A DNA stretch of 64,000 bases, taken from positions 50,106-114,105 of the forward strand of contig NZ_FNCA01000010.1 in NCBI RefSeq assembly GCF_900100715.1, given 5' to 3'. Under the pieces are notes generated by a model. It was not told where the DNA came from. It searched no databases and saw only the letters and a list, made by a program, of their open reading frames with translations. The number at the start of each line of letters is the position of its first letter. The stretch's first letter is position 1. The position numbers were made by a program, and so were the translations under genes. Below, in pieces: positions 1 to 10,018 of the stretch. This DNA comes from Methanolobus vulcani. Its GTDB lineage: Archaea; Halobacteriota; Methanosarcinia; Methanosarcinales; Methanosarcinaceae.

Positions 1-641
1 CACAATTCTTTGAAAGTATTAAAGCCCATACAAATATGTCACGGGAGGAAATGCTTTCTTTAACTACAAGATCACTTGAAATGGTAGGTATCACTCCTTC
101 AAGGATGAATTCATGTCCCTATGAATTCAGTGGAGGACAGCGACAGAGGATAATGATTGCACTTTCAATGCTCCTTTCGCCTGAACTCATAATTGCTGAT
201 GAGCCAACTACCGCGCTGGATGCAACGGTACAACTGAAGATAATCGAGTTACTAAAAAATGTGGTACAGCAAAAACAAACTTCCATGCTTGTGATTTCCC
301 ATGACCTGCATACGATTTCCAAAATCTGTGATCGGATTTACATCATGTATGCAGGAAGAATCGTTGAAACGGGTACAAGGGACGAAATTCTTAACAATCC
401 TGTTCATCCGTACACCCAAAAACTTCTGGCTTCGAGATTGCCACTGATGTGTGAGCCTGTGCGGGTAAAAGGAATATCAGGCACTCCGCCTTCAACTTTG
501 AAGAAGTATGAAGTCTGCGAGTTCATGGAACGTTGTGACAGGGTTTCAGAAATATGCCGGACAGTCAGGCCTCCTGAGTGTACAGGTAGTATGAAAGTGG
601 CCTGCCATCTGGGGTGTAATTTAGAGTGCCATCCGGAGTGA
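1..641 (+). CDS. Peptide/nickel-type ABC transporter ATPase, DppD-like, 5' end missing
   Basis: The reading frame is open from the window edge, so the N-terminus with the Walker A motif lies outside; the ATG at 36 is internal. The visible part has the ABC signature (FSGGQRQR), Walker B (LIIADEPTTALD) and the H-loop (VISHD). The C-terminus has the Cys-containing tail typical of oligopeptide/nickel transporter ATPases (RCDRVSEICRTVRPPEC), which in this family can carry an Fe-S cluster. It would energise import of a peptide or metal chelate at the cytoplasmic membrane. The partner ATPase starts 6 bp downstream, giving the usual D-F pair; the matching permeases must lie upstream of the window. 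The substrate cannot be read from the ATPase. Family call is secure; nickel versus peptide is open. Confidence 0.9.
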   Translation, partial: QFFESIKAHTNMSREEMLSLTTRSLEMVGITPSRMNSCPYEFSGGQRQRIMIALSMLLSPELIIADEPTTALDATVQLKIIELLKNVVQQKQTSMLVISHDLHTISKICDRIYIMYAGRIVETGTRDEILNNPVHPYTQKLLASRLPLMCEPVRVKGISGTPPSTLKKYEVCEFMERCDRVSEICRTVRPPECTGSMKVACHLGCNLECHPE

Positions 642-646
642 TGATA

Positions 647-1450
647 ATGGACGATTTCTGGCTCATAAAAATAGACAACGTCAGTAAGGTGTTCAAAGGT
701 AGAGGCATGTTCAGGAATGAACCTGAGGTTAAGGCTCTTGATAATGTTTCCCTTACTGTTAAAAAAGGTGAGGTGCTTGGAATTATTGGTGAAAGCGGAA
801 GTGGCAAGACTACTCTTGGAAAACTGATACTGGGACTGCTGAAACCGACTTCGGGAAATATATCTTTTGCCGATATCAACAATAATTCTACAGAAAACAG
901 AAAACCTCTTGTCCAGGTGATATTCCAGGACCCTTATGATTCACTGAGCCACATGATGACAGTTGAACAGCTTGTGGCAGAACCCTGTATTATCAATAAT
1001 GGCAAAAATGTTGACCGGAACAGGATTATTCGTGCTCTTGAATCGGTGGGGCTCACACCTGTTGAAAGTTTCCTTCGTAAATATCCACATACACTGAGCG
1101 GGGGGCAGCGTCAGAGGGTTGCGATAGCAAGGGCAATGATTAGCGAACCTGACATGATAATTGCCGATGAGCCTATATCCATGCTGGATGCATCCATTGG
1201 AGTTGACATCCTCAACCTGATGCTTGATATGAAGGAAAGGACAGGTATCACTTTCCTGTTTATCACACATGATATTGCAGCGGCGGCGTATATATCAGAT
1301 AATATTGCTGTCATGAAAGAAGGAAAGATCGTTGAATACGGTTCCAGAAAACAGATCATTTCTGATTGCTGTCATGAGTATACGAAATCACTGCTCTTGT
1401 CTGCAACCGGTGCAGGAACAGAAAATGAATATTTCTGTTCTGAATTCTGA
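647..1450 (+). CDS. Peptide/nickel-type ABC transporter ATPase, DppF-like
   Basis: Complete ABC ATPase of 267 residues with Walker A (GESGSGKTT), Q-loop (VIFQDPYDS), signature (LSGGQRQRVAIARAM), Walker B (MIIADEPISMLD) and H-loop (FITHD). It is the second nucleotide-binding subunit of the importer whose first ATPase ends just upstream. I chose the ATG at 647 because a CGGAG ribosome-binding site at 634-638 sits 8 bp away; the ATG at 641 would be too close and the GTG at 626 lies inside the upstream gene. It lacks most of the C-terminal Cys extension, which is normal for the F subunit. It is the last gene of its operon; a long convergent gap follows. The substrate is unknown. Confidence 0.92.
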   Translation: MDDFWLIKIDNVSKVFKGRGMFRNEPEVKALDNVSLTVKKGEVLGIIGESGSGKTTLGKLILGLLKPTSGNISFADINNNSTENRKPLVQVIFQDPYDSLSHMMTVEQLVAEPCIINNGKNVDRNRIIRALESVGLTPVESFLRKYPHTLSGGQRQRVAIARAMISEPDMIIADEPISMLDASIGVDILNLMLDMKERTGITFLFITHDIAAAAYISDNIAVMKEGKIVEYGSRKQIISDCCHEYTKSLLLSATGAGTENEYFCSEF

Positions 1451-1591
1451 TTTTGACGGTTTTTTAACCAGTATATCTATTTTCTAGTTATTTCCTTCCG
1501 CTTAAGTAAACAAATCTATGGCTCTGTAGAAATCCTACCATTAAAACTTTAAAGTAACTAAACCAGTTTTGTCATGTCAATAAATCTGTTC

Positions 1592-1818
1592 TATCGTAGG
1601 TCATGAATTACTAGAGTGATCCCGGAGGGTCCGGCGCAGCCGGCGCTTTCCCACAATACAAAACAAAATAATCTGCAAATCATTGTACTTTCTTCTCAGT
1701 ACTTCTGTAGAATTCTCTGTAAAATACAATCTTCTTTGTAATTATCTTCTGTGCAGCAGCATTGGAATGTGCCGCCTTTGGCGGATGATTACTTTGTTTT
1801 TAGCTTGCAAGTTGTTTT
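1592..1818 (+). repeat. Intergenic repeat element, copy 1, with conserved hairpins
   Basis: This stretch matches 16355-16580 in the same orientation. Shared blocks are ATCGTAG.TCAT.AA at 1593, CCCGNAGGG followed by the hairpin CCGGC-GCA-GCCGG at 1631-1643, TTTCCCACAA, TCTTCTGT, and GGAATGT followed by the hairpin CCGCC-TTT-GGCGG at 1772-1784, then ACTTT.TTTTTAG.TTGCA. The first hairpin lies 38 bp from the start block in both copies. The loops differ while the stems are kept. It fills most of the 442-bp gap between two convergent genes (1451-1892). No credible ORF is present. It could be a non-autonomous mobile element or a structured RNA; neither is proven. Confidence 0.75.
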
Positions 1819-1892
1819 TGTGTCACTGAAAAAGAGCAAAGTTTGTGTTACTTGTATAAACAGGAATTCTACATAGGCAAATCTATTGTTAT

Positions 1893-2680
1893 TTAATCAA
1901 GCAACCTGCTAACAGACATTGAAGCAAGGACTATGAGGAAAAAAGTGATCACAGACAGAAATGCTATGTCGTTAGGGATATTTGAATAATCTCCTGTCAG
2001 AAGCAAGGCTCTGAGTGCGTCAACTACATAGGTTAACAGATTTAGTTTAGATATAGATTGGAGCCATGATGGCATCAGGTCTATAGGATAGATTGCGTTG
2101 CTGCCAAAAAAGAGCGGCATGGTTATCATCTGACCTATACCCATCATCTTTTCCCTTGTCTTAAAAAATGATGCAAGGCACATTGAGAAACTTGAGAAGC
2201 ACATTGCAAGCAGGATAACTACAACAAAAACGCCTATCATATTCAAGAGATTGTGCCGCAGGTTCACACCAATAAACACTGCCAGGGTAAAGAACATTAT
2301 TGCCTGGAATACGCCTCTTACACCTGCAGCCAGAGCTTTCCCAACTACTATTGAAGAACGGGGTGAGGGAGTTGAAAGCAATTTGGCCAATAATCCCACA
2401 TCCTTTTCCCATACAAGGGTTATCCCATAGAATATTGCAATGAACAAAACAGACCAGACTGTGCCAATACGCCAGGAGTGAGAAACTGAATATAATCATA
2501 ACCAGGGATTGATAGGTCACGAACCCTGTTGAATACTTCACCAAATAAGAGAAGCCATAGGGCAGGCTGGACTCCTCTTGTCCAGAGTTCAGTTGAATCA
2601 TGGCGGATTTTTCTTATCTCCATTTCAACTATTGAAAGAGAACTGTATGCAAAATTATAGATGTCATTTGTATAGTTCAT
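1893..2680 (-). pseudogene. ABC-2 type permease (DrrB-like), frameshifted
   Basis: Two frames together make a normal ~260-residue ABC-2 membrane protein. The first part (from 2680, starting MNYTNDIYNF) runs through the typical block LTPGVLAQS and then stops after going out of frame. The second part resumes as SVLFIAIFYGITLVWEKD and continues with several membrane segments and the family's IYPIDLMPSWLQ loop to 1893. The frame changes between about 2445 and 2460, where TCTG occurs twice a few bases apart. The gene overlaps its ATPase partner by 4 bp (ATGA), so the two were co-translated. It would form the membrane channel of an exporter for drugs or lipids. As written it is broken; a sequencing error is possible. 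Confidence 0.8.
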
Positions 2681-3660
2681 CTTCCACGCCTCACAAAACT
2701 TCTGCGTACAGAGCGGATATCCTTCATGGAACTCTGGGACTGAAGGCTGGATTTTGCATACTTCATAAAAACATCGTCCAGTGTTTGTTTGTTAACAGTT
2801 ACAGAACTGACAACAATTCCATTGCCTTCAAAATGCCTTATTATCTTAGGAATAGCAGTTTCGGCATTGTCTGTAGAGATAAGGAGACGGTTATCATCGT
2901 TGCCGATTATCATTCCTAAATCATCAGGAATCGATACATTCAGGGCACTTTCCATTAAGCTTAGCGATATAATATCTCCACCAATAGATTTCTTCAAAAG
3001 GAAAAGTGTATCTATCACTGCTATTTTCCCGGAATTCATTATAGCTATCCTGTGACAGAGTTCATCTGCTTCAAGCATATCATGGGTTGTAATAACTACG
3101 GTCATTCCGAATTCTTCATTCAGTCTTTTAATGTATTTCCAGACCTGCCTTTTAGAAGAAGGGTCCAGTCCTATGCTTGGCTCATCAAGAAAAAGTACTT
3201 TAGGTCTGTTTACCAGAGCCTGGGCGATCTCAAGTCTTCTCATCATACCGCCTGAATAGTGTTTTACAAGATCATGACTTCTGTCTGAAAGGCCCATGTA
3301 CTCAAGGGCATTGTTTATCCTTTTGTCACGTTCATTCTTATTCACGTAGAATAATTTGGCAAATATGAGAAGGTTCTCATAACCTGTAAGGTCTCCATCT
3401 GCAGATACTGCCTGTGGAACATATCCAAACATCTTCCTGGCTTGCTTTGGTGATCTTACAACATCTATACCAAAAGCTGTGATCGAACCAGAACTTGGCT
3501 TTCCTAAAGTTGTTATTGCTTTGAGGGTTGTAGTTTTACCAGCGCCATTTGGTCCCAGAAGACCAAAAATTTCACCACGATTAATATGAAATGAGACATC
3601 ATCCACTGCAGTGAAATCCCCGAATTTTTTAGTCAGGCCGTTAATTGATATTGTATTCAT
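2677..3660 (-). CDS. ABC transporter ATPase, DrrA/daunorubicin-resistance type
   Basis: ATPase of 327 residues with Walker A (LLGPNGAGKTT), signature (HYSGGMMRRLEIAQAL), Walker B (VLFLDEPSIGLD) and H-loop (VITTHD), followed by the ~80-residue C-terminal domain usual in DrrA-type exporters. It would power the frameshifted ABC-2 permease immediately downstream. I chose the ATG at 3660 (MNTISINGLTKKF): an upstream in-frame start at 3717 would overlap the preceding gene by 44 bp and add residues not seen in the family. It starts 14 bp after the stop of the double ATPase of the peptide/nickel system, so an exporter is appended to an importer operon. With a broken permease its function is doubtful. 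The substrate is unknown. Confidence 0.88.
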   Translation of the reverse strand: MNTISINGLTKKFGDFTAVDDVSFHINRGEIFGLLGPNGAGKTTTLKAITTLGKPSSGSITAFGIDVVRSPKQARKMFGYVPQAVSADGDLTGYENLLIFAKLFYVNKNERDKRINNALEYMGLSDRSHDLVKHYSGGMMRRLEIAQALVNRPKVLFLDEPSIGLDPSSKRQVWKYIKRLNEEFGMTVVITTHDMLEADELCHRIAIMNSGKIAVIDTLFLLKKSIGGDIISLSLMESALNVSIPDDLGMIIGNDDNRLLISTDNAETAIPKIIRHFEGNGIVVSSVTVNKQTLDDVFMKYAKSSLQSQSSMKDIRSVRRSFVRRGR

Positions 3661-3673
3661 ATTAAGCAAGACG

Positions 3674-5380
3674 TTAAACAGAGATCTTTGAACCAACAAG
3701 TCTTTTTGTGTACTCATGGGAAGGTGAAAGCATCACATCATGGGAATTACCCATCTCTACGATCCTTCCATGATTCATAACACAGATTCTGTCAGCAATT
3801 TTCAGCGTCATAGACAGATCATGTGAGATATAAATCATTGCAAATCCTCTCCTGTTCTGAAGTCCCTTTAAAAGACGCATTACATTTGCAGATGTCGAAA
3901 CATCCAGAGCTGAAGTAACCTCGTCTGCAATAAGGAGTTTTGGCTGCATTACCATGGCTCTTGCAAGTGCGACTCTCTGTCTCTGACCACCACTAAGTTC
4001 ACCACAGTATTTACTGAGGAAAATATCATTATTCGGAAGATGAACAAGCTCAAGGCAGTCTTTTGCCATTTGTACCCGTTCTTCCTCAGATCCTATCTTA
4101 TTGATATCAAGAGGTTCTTTGATAGCATCAATCACGGTGAACCTGTTACTGGTTGAGTTGAACGGATCCTGAAATACAATCTGTACTCCATTAAGCCTGC
4201 TTCCATAATTTTCAGCGTTGGTGTTCTCACCCATGAACGATACGTTCCCTGTCGCTGGTTGTATCACGTTTGCAAGAATGTGTGCAAGCGTTGATTTGCC
4301 TGAACCTGTCTGTCCGACAATTGCAAGCACCTCCCCTTCCATTATTTCCAGATCAACATCATCAACTGCTTTCAGGTATTGTCCGTCCGGGAGACGATAA
4401 CTGTAACTCAGGTCGCTTGCCTGCAAAAGTCCTGCTATTCCTCCCCGGTGGCAGGCGATTTCCCTTCCTCCGCCAACAGGGATCAGAGCAGGTGTTGTTT
4501 CATTGCATTTACTGGTCTTTTGTGTGCATCTTGAGAAGAATGGACAACCCTTGAAACCGCTTCCAGCAGAAATATCACCGGGAATTCCCCAGAGGTCTTT
4601 ATATACAAAAATATCTGGTGTTGAATGTATGAGTCCTCTTGTATATGGGTGTCTGGGTGATATCAGAACATCCTTTACAGGACCTGTTTCCACGACCTTT
4701 CCGGAATACATGACAACAACTCTGGATGCCACGGAAGAAACAAAAGTGATATCATGTGATATCATCAACATTGTGTACCCGTTCTTCTCCTGAAGTTCAA
4801 CCAGAAGGTCCCTTATTTCCTTCCTTGTGAATGCATCAAGTGCTGAAGTCACTTCGTCAAGGATGAGTAATTTAGGATCACATGACAGGGCCATTGCCAG
4901 AATAACTCTCTGTCTCATGCCTCCTGAAAGCTGATGAGGATATGAATCCATCCATTTAGGGTCAAGATGAACGGTCGTGAACAGATCAGCACATTTGCTA
5001 CGTGCTTCATCGGGACTGATATCGAGGTGCTTCAACATTGGTTCTATTACCTGAACCCCAACTCTCATAACAGGATTCAACACTTCAATCCCATTTTGAA
5101 AAACAATTGCAATATCCTTCCATCTGAATCTGTCCATTTCGGCTTCAGATAATGAGGAGATCACATTATCCTTGTAGGTTATTTCACCTGTAATCGCCGT
5201 GTTTTCCGGCAGAAGTCCCATGATACTAAGTGCAGCAGTGGTCTTTCCACTTCCTGATTCTCCCACAATGCCGAGAATCTCCCCTTCTTCTATTTCAAAA
5301 GAAACACCGTCAACTGCCTTTACAGTGTTGATCTCAGTTTGATAGTGACATTTAAGATCATTGATTTTAAGCAGACTCAT
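3674..5380 (-). CDS. Fused double ATPase of a peptide/nickel ABC importer (DppD-DppF in one chain)
   Basis: 568 residues with two full ABC domains. The first (about 1-300) has Walker A GESGSGKTT, signature LSGGMRQRVILAM and Walker B LLILDEVTSALD, then the D-type Cys tail (CPFFSRCTQKTSKC). The second (about 315-568) has Walker A GQTGSGKST, signature LSGGQRQRVALARAM and Walker B LLIADEVTSALD. One polypeptide therefore replaces the two separate ATPases used by the neighbouring + strand system. It lies 2 bp after the DppC-like permease stop, within one operon on the - strand with binding protein, methyltransferase and both permeases. It drives import of a peptide or metal complex; the fusion ensures one copy of each domain per transporter. 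Confidence 0.93.
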   Translation of the reverse strand: MSLLKINDLKCHYQTEINTVKAVDGVSFEIEEGEILGIVGESGSGKTTAALSIMGLLPENTAITGEITYKDNVISSLSEAEMDRFRWKDIAIVFQNGIEVLNPVMRVGVQVIEPMLKHLDISPDEARSKCADLFTTVHLDPKWMDSYPHQLSGGMRQRVILAMALSCDPKLLILDEVTSALDAFTRKEIRDLLVELQEKNGYTMLMISHDITFVSSVASRVVVMYSGKVVETGPVKDVLISPRHPYTRGLIHSTPDIFVYKDLWGIPGDISAGSGFKGCPFFSRCTQKTSKCNETTPALIPVGGGREIACHRGGIAGLLQASDLSYSYRLPDGQYLKAVDDVDLEIMEGEVLAIVGQTGSGKSTLAHILANVIQPATGNVSFMGENTNAENYGSRLNGVQIVFQDPFNSTSNRFTVIDAIKEPLDINKIGSEEERVQMAKDCLELVHLPNNDIFLSKYCGELSGGQRQRVALARAMVMQPKLLIADEVTSALDVSTSANVMRLLKGLQNRRGFAMIYISHDLSMTLKIADRICVMNHGRIVEMGNSHDVMLSPSHEYTKRLVGSKISV

Positions 5381-5382
5381 GA

Positions 5383-6312
5383 TTAAACCCCTTTCTTTAT
5401 CTTTAATTTGGGATCAAGTATTCTCTCCATATCCCTGCTAATAAACGCGAGACACAGCAGGAGGAAAATAAGTATGAATAGCGGAGGCAACAGCCACCAT
5501 TTCCAGTAAGGTGTGAAATATATCGCGCTAAAACCGGTTGCACTATTAAGCATCATACCCCAGCTCTTGGATGTTGGATCGCCCAGTCCCAGAAATGCAA
5601 GTCCTGCCTCGGCTATGATTGCATGTGAGGATATGCCGATGATAAGCACGAACAGAACAGGCATAACCTCAGGGAAAATATGCCTGCGGAGAATGTAAAG
5701 TGGTTTTGCGCCGTAGTTTTTGGCAGCAATAATATAGCTGTTCTTCTTTATTGCTAGTGTCTGTGAGCGCGCGATACGTGCGGGTTTTGCCCAGCTGAAT
5801 AGAACGAGTATAAGAATAACATTAAGAATGCTCGGCCCGAGAAAAGCAGATATTACGATCAGCAACGGAAAACTTGGAAGTGCCATTGTAACATCGATAA
5901 TTCTCATAAGTGCCTGATCAACGTGTCCTCCGATATATCCGGCCAGTATACCGATAGCTCCGCCGCCAAAACCCGAGATAAATGCCACTGCAAGACCTAT
6001 TGTAAGGCTCATTCTTGCACCGTAGCATATCTGTGACCAGATATCCATTCCAAGCTCATCGGTACCGAGTATGTGAACCGATCCGGGTGATTCAAGGGAG
6101 TCGCCTGTGATCTTCTGTGGTGGATAAAGTGTTATCATTGGGGCAAAAACAGCCATCAGGATTATTACAAGAATTCCAAGGACGCCGATCTTACCTTCTG
6201 TACTGAACTTCGAGAATGTATTGTTCAGACTGAGACTGATTCTGTAAATACTCAAAGCCTGAATATAAACTATTATTCTGGCATACCCGGAGACATTGAC
6301 ATTCTCGATCAT
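5383..6312 (-). CDS. ABC importer permease, DppC/NikC-like
   Basis: 309-residue integral membrane protein of the binding-protein-dependent permease family. It has an N-terminal membrane segment (GVLGILVIILMAVF), the OppC-type periplasmic region with HILGTDELGMDIWSQ, a core of membrane helices, and the EAA loop (NYGAKPLYILRRHIFPEVMP) that contacts the ATPase. It overlaps the DppB-like permease by 4 bp (ATGA), indicating coupled translation, and is followed 2 bp later by the fused ATPase. The first ~30 residues before the membrane segment are longer than usual, so the true start could be internal. With DppB it forms the channel across the cytoplasmic membrane. The substrate is not readable. Confidence 0.92.
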   Translation of the reverse strand: MIENVNVSGYARIIVYIQALSIYRISLSLNNTFSKFSTEGKIGVLGILVIILMAVFAPMITLYPPQKITGDSLESPGSVHILGTDELGMDIWSQICYGARMSLTIGLAVAFISGFGGGAIGILAGYIGGHVDQALMRIIDVTMALPSFPLLIVISAFLGPSILNVILILVLFSWAKPARIARSQTLAIKKNSYIIAAKNYGAKPLYILRRHIFPEVMPVLFVLIIGISSHAIIAEAGLAFLGLGDPTSKSWGMMLNSATGFSAIYFTPYWKWWLLPPLFILIFLLLCLAFISRDMERILDPKLKIKKGV

Positions 6313-7292
6313 ATTGCAACCCTCGGATCAAGTTTACTGTATATTTTGTCAACCAGCAGGTTGCAGATAAGTATGGAAACTGCAATTACCAGTAGAATTC
6401 CCTGAATGAGCGGATAATCACGACCAACAACGGCACTTCGCAGTGTCATTCCAATTCCCGGATAAGAAAAAACACTCTCAACCAGCACAACACCTCCCAT
6501 CATTATCCCAATCATAAATCCTGCTCTGGTCACCACCGGAAGCAGTGCGTTTCTGAGTGCATGCCTGGTCCATACAGTCTTTTCACCCAGTCCTTTGGCT
6601 CGTGCGGTTCGGATATAATCTTTCGTGGTTACTGTGATCAATGTATTTCTTGTGAGCAGGTAGACTCCGGTTAGCTGTGCCAGTGACAGGGTCATAACAG
6701 GCAGGAAAGCATGGTATAAGATATCCCATAGCTGTTCCACAGGTCCGCTATAGTGTGCGAAGGGAGTAATAGCACCTGCAAGTGGAAATAATCTGAAATG
6801 TACGCTAAAGGCCAGAAGAAGTATCAGTCCGAGCAAAAATGAAGGAATCTCAGCAAAGGCTATCATGCCAGCCATCATTAGCCTGTCACTGCCTTTTTTA
6901 CGGTTCTTTGCCGAAAATGTACCAAGAATCACACCGGCAACTGTGCTGATAACTGTTGATCCAAAGACTATCATCATAGTCCAGGGAAGATGCAGCATTA
7001 TCACATCGCTGACCGGCATTTTGTAATATATGCTCCTGCCAAGGTCAGCCTTTAGCAGGTTCTTCAAATATACTAGGAATTGTTCGTGCACTGGTTTGTC
7101 CAGTCCGTAGTAGCTCATGTAATACAGTCGCTGTTCTTCTGTCATTATAATGACCTCATCTCCTGAATCATCTTCGGAAGTTGTGGAGAATGGGTCACCC
7201 GGCATAATTCGCGGAAGGAAGAAATTAATGGCAAGAATTACAAAAAGGGTTATCACTAACCTGAAAACAAATGAATTCCTGTCATTTTTCAT
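6309..7292 (-). CDS. ABC importer permease, DppB/NikB-like
   Basis: 327-residue permease with an N-terminal membrane segment (residues ~8-25), the OppB-type external segment (YGLDKPVHEQFLVYL, LGRSIYY), further membrane helices and the EAA loop (AKGLGEKTVWTRHALRNALL). The C-terminal part has VESVFSYPGIGMTLRSAVVGRDYP, typical for this family. It is the first permease of the - strand operon, 15 bp after the methyltransferase gene. A methyltransferase placed between the binding protein and the permeases is the odd feature of this operon. Product call is secure; the imported compound is not known. Confidence 0.93.
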   Translation of the reverse strand: MKNDRNSFVFRLVITLFVILAINFFLPRIMPGDPFSTTSEDDSGDEVIIMTEEQRLYYMSYYGLDKPVHEQFLVYLKNLLKADLGRSIYYKMPVSDVIMLHLPWTMMIVFGSTVISTVAGVILGTFSAKNRKKGSDRLMMAGMIAFAEIPSFLLGLILLLAFSVHFRLFPLAGAITPFAHYSGPVEQLWDILYHAFLPVMTLSLAQLTGVYLLTRNTLITVTTKDYIRTARAKGLGEKTVWTRHALRNALLPVVTRAGFMIGIMMGGVVLVESVFSYPGIGMTLRSAVVGRDYPLIQGILLVIAVSILICNLLVDKIYSKLDPRVAI

Positions 7293-7307
7293 AATATCAT
7301 CCTGCCG

Positions 7308-8165
7308 TTAAACTTCCCAGACCATCATGCCAGTGTACACATCTGACTCTGAAAGGTACATTCCATCAGTCGCAGCGTTTTGATAATAATCCATTATCTT
7401 TTGTTTTGTCTCATCATCAAAATCCCGGCCACGCCCAATGAAATCTATTGCACGGTCTGCTGTTTCCTGCCAGCTTGCTTCTTCTTTCCATTCGGCATGG
7501 TTGATTTTGACAGACGGCCTGTATCCTGCAAGATAGAGATACATGAAAGGGAAGTTCATTCCTCCATTCATATTGTTCTCTGAACTTTCGCCAAGTATTG
7601 AGCTTCGGATATCACGATATGCTTTATCTTCCTCTCTTCTCAGGAAGTTGCTGTAATAACAGAACTTCTTTGAGCAGGTCATCATCCGGTCAAAGTTCTC
7701 AGCATCCTTTATTCCAGGGGTCATGGAGGCAATTACAAGATCGAATTCATTCCTGAATCCAAGCTCATCTATGTCCGCGGTCCACCAGGAACATTCAATA
7801 ATGTTTATAGGAAGTGATTCTTGCTTTACTGAATCTTTAAGTCTGTCAAGCATTCCGGAAGATATGTCAAGGGAAGTAACATCTGCTCCCATTCTTGAAA
7901 GAGGAAGGGAGAGGGTGCCGGGTCCGCACCCGATATCCAGAACCTTTGCTCCATCTGGCTCAAATCCACATTCATCAAGAAATTCAAGAATTTGGTCCGT
8001 TTTCTTCTGTCTTCTATCCTGTTCCATATTTCTGGCATAGCTCACTGAACGTTTGTTCCAGACCTCTGCCATCCTGCCTTCGTCCTGTATATTCTGACGG
8101 CTGCCGGAGGCTTTATTCCAGCAGTCGACCAGATTTTTGATATTATCTCTTTGCTGCAATTCCAT
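7308..8165 (-). CDS. Class I SAM-dependent methyltransferase linked to the ABC importer
   Basis: 285-residue Rossmann-fold methyltransferase with motif [17 protein letters not shown] (about residues 70-85), the acidic post-I motif SLDISSG and motif [10 protein letters not shown]. The start is set at ATG 8165 just behind GAGAGG; TTG 8174 is another option. It overlaps the end of the binding-protein gene by 23 bp, so it is a true operon member. A second, clearly related methyltransferase lies at 10837-11679 next to a CooC-like gene. Its acceptor substrate is unknown. I infer a role in making or modifying the imported ligand, perhaps a metal chelator; a regulatory methylation is equally possible. 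Confidence 0.85.
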   Translation of the reverse strand: MELQQRDNIKNLVDCWNKASGSRQNIQDEGRMAEVWNKRSVSYARNMEQDRRQKKTDQILEFLDECGFEPDGAKVLDIGCGPGTLSLPLSRMGADVTSLDISSGMLDRLKDSVKQESLPINIIECSWWTADIDELGFRNEFDLVIASMTPGIKDAENFDRMMTCSKKFCYYSNFLRREEDKAYRDIRSSILGESSENNMNGGMNFPFMYLYLAGYRPSVKINHAEWKEEASWQETADRAIDFIGRGRDFDDETKQKIMDYYQNAATDGMYLSESDVYTGMMVWEV

Positions 8166-9789
8166 CCCTCTCAAGATATGATAGAATACTGTGTGTTCTT
8201 GCGTGATGGTCGTACATATTTATCCATCCGTCATAGGTAGAGATGCGCCATGCATCGTATTTTGTGGTGTAATAGAGTGGTATTGCAGGTATGTCCTCAG
8301 CAAGTACGGTCTGCATTTCGTAGACAATCTCCTTGCGTTTCTCATCGTCAAGTTCCTGCATCTCATGAGCTCCAAGAGCATTCAGGGTTTCATTGTGATA
8401 ACCAAACACTGATGCGCCGGATGATACACTGTTTGTTTCTGTAGTGTCATCACAGTATCTTGTACGGAGGTAATCCGCATCTTTTCCCCATCCCCCAAAA
8501 CCACTTATTGCAAGCTCGAAGTCTCCGGTTTTCAGATTTGCATCACGGGATTTACTTTCAAGAGCTTCGACCTGGACATCAATTCCTACTTCGAGGAGTC
8601 TTGCTTTTATAAGTTCTCCAATACGGACTTCGCTGCTTCCAAGTGACAATACATATGACAGTTTTTCACCATCTTTATCACGTATTCCGTCGCCGTCCGT
8701 ATCGGTCCATCCTGCTTCGTCCAGCAATTCACCGGCTTTTTCAGGGTTGTATGCATATTCCGGTTGGTCAGGGTTGTACCAGATGTGGTCTTCAGAAAGT
8801 ATACCCATTTTACCAGCTTTTCCTGCGCCTCTGCCAATCTTTTCCACAAGTTCTTCACGGTCAATTGCATAAGCAAATGCCTGTCTTATTTTTTTGTCAT
8901 CAAGCTCTGTGCATTTGTTCATGTTGAAATAGAACTGGTATCCCCAGAAAGCAGGCTGCTGTTCAACTCTTATTTCAGGATCTGATGTGAAGCGTTCAAG
9001 AGTATCAGGTGATATACTTGTGAAATCGATCTCACCCTGTTCAAAAGATACCAGCGCATCACTGACAGGAACGAATTCGACTGCTTCAACAGCTGTGTCC
9101 GGCCCCCAGAAGTTCTCGTTTGTTACAAACCTGTATGTTCCATGCTCCTGATTATATTCCTCAAGAAGGAATGGCCCGGTACCTGTAACAGCTTCCGGCT
9201 CAAGGTAACTGGCAGGATCTGTTACATCTTCGTATATATGCTGAGGTATGATCCTAAAACCGGTCATCTTGTAAAGGAATGTGCAAACCGGCTGAGTAAG
9301 TATGAATTTGACAGTATTGTCGTCCACAACCTGGACGCTGTCTACAACTCCATTTTCCATACCGCCTGATATAGGCACATATTCCTGCTCATAATCAAAA
9401 GTAAATTTAACGTCATTAGCTGTGAATGGCTCTCCATCACTCCAGGTTACGCCTTCGCGGAGATTGAATGTGTATTCTGTTCCGTCTTCATTAACATCCC
9501 AGCTTTCAGCCAGCCATGGAATTATGCCAACCTCATCTCTTTCTACCAGACTGTCGAAGATCATTCCAACCTTTGATGATCCAGGACCTCTCGGATATAT
9601 CGAGAATGGTTGCGGATAACCATAATCTCCACCGCTCAAACGAACAACATCCACTTTCTCTGATCCTGCATCAGTATCATAAGTCGTAATGCTGGACTGA
9701 GTATCTTCCTGATCAACACAACCTGCTGTCATTAAGACCAAAGATATCAGGAATGCTGAAAATAGTACCAATAACCTTTTTTTATCCAT
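8143..9789 (-). CDS. Extracellular substrate-binding lipoprotein, family 5 (peptide/nickel)
   Basis: 548 residues with a signal sequence and lipobox (LMTAGC, Cys at ~24), so it is anchored outside the membrane. The mature part has the family 5 features: [21 protein letters not shown] near the start, [11 protein letters not shown] near the end, and the large two-lobe length. It captures the ligand for the permeases and fused ATPase downstream in the same operon. A candidate TATA box sits at 9877-9885 about 90 bp upstream, so this is probably the first gene of the operon. Family 5 proteins bind peptides, nickel chelates or opine metallophores; sequence alone does not choose among these. Confidence 0.94.
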   Translation of the reverse strand: MDKKRLLVLFSAFLISLVLMTAGCVDQEDTQSSITTYDTDAGSEKVDVVRLSGGDYGYPQPFSIYPRGPGSSKVGMIFDSLVERDEVGIIPWLAESWDVNEDGTEYTFNLREGVTWSDGEPFTANDVKFTFDYEQEYVPISGGMENGVVDSVQVVDDNTVKFILTQPVCTFLYKMTGFRIIPQHIYEDVTDPASYLEPEAVTGTGPFLLEEYNQEHGTYRFVTNENFWGPDTAVEAVEFVPVSDALVSFEQGEIDFTSISPDTLERFTSDPEIRVEQQPAFWGYQFYFNMNKCTELDDKKIRQAFAYAIDREELVEKIGRGAGKAGKMGILSEDHIWYNPDQPEYAYNPEKAGELLDEAGWTDTDGDGIRDKDGEKLSYVLSLGSSEVRIGELIKARLLEVGIDVQVEALESKSRDANLKTGDFELAISGFGGWGKDADYLRTRYCDDTTETNSVSSGASVFGYHNETLNALGAHEMQELDDEKRKEIVYEMQTVLAEDIPAIPLYYTTKYDAWRISTYDGWINMYDHHARTHSILSYLERDGIAAKR

Positions 9790-9876
9790 TATTTAAACAC
9801 CTTGTATTTGTGATATATCTAAAAATCAACTGTAATTCTAATTGAACATATGAATGGGAGTTGATAATACATTCTT

Positions 9877-9885
9877 CTATAAAAG
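9877..9885 (-). promoter_or_regulatory. Candidate TATA box for the importer operon
   Basis: On the - strand the sequence reads CTTTTATAG, a good archaeal TATA-like element, about 90 bp before the binding-protein start at 9789. The remaining gap to 10060 is AT-rich with no gene that I can see. Confidence 0.4.
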
Positions 9886-10018
9886 TATTACTTATTAGCT
9901 ACTAATTAGAATATTATGTGAATTAATAATTTTTCTAGTCAAACTATATCTACTTTTTACCGGCAAATATTTTCATTTTAACAATATTAAACCCACATTT
10001 ATATAATGAAAAATCTAA

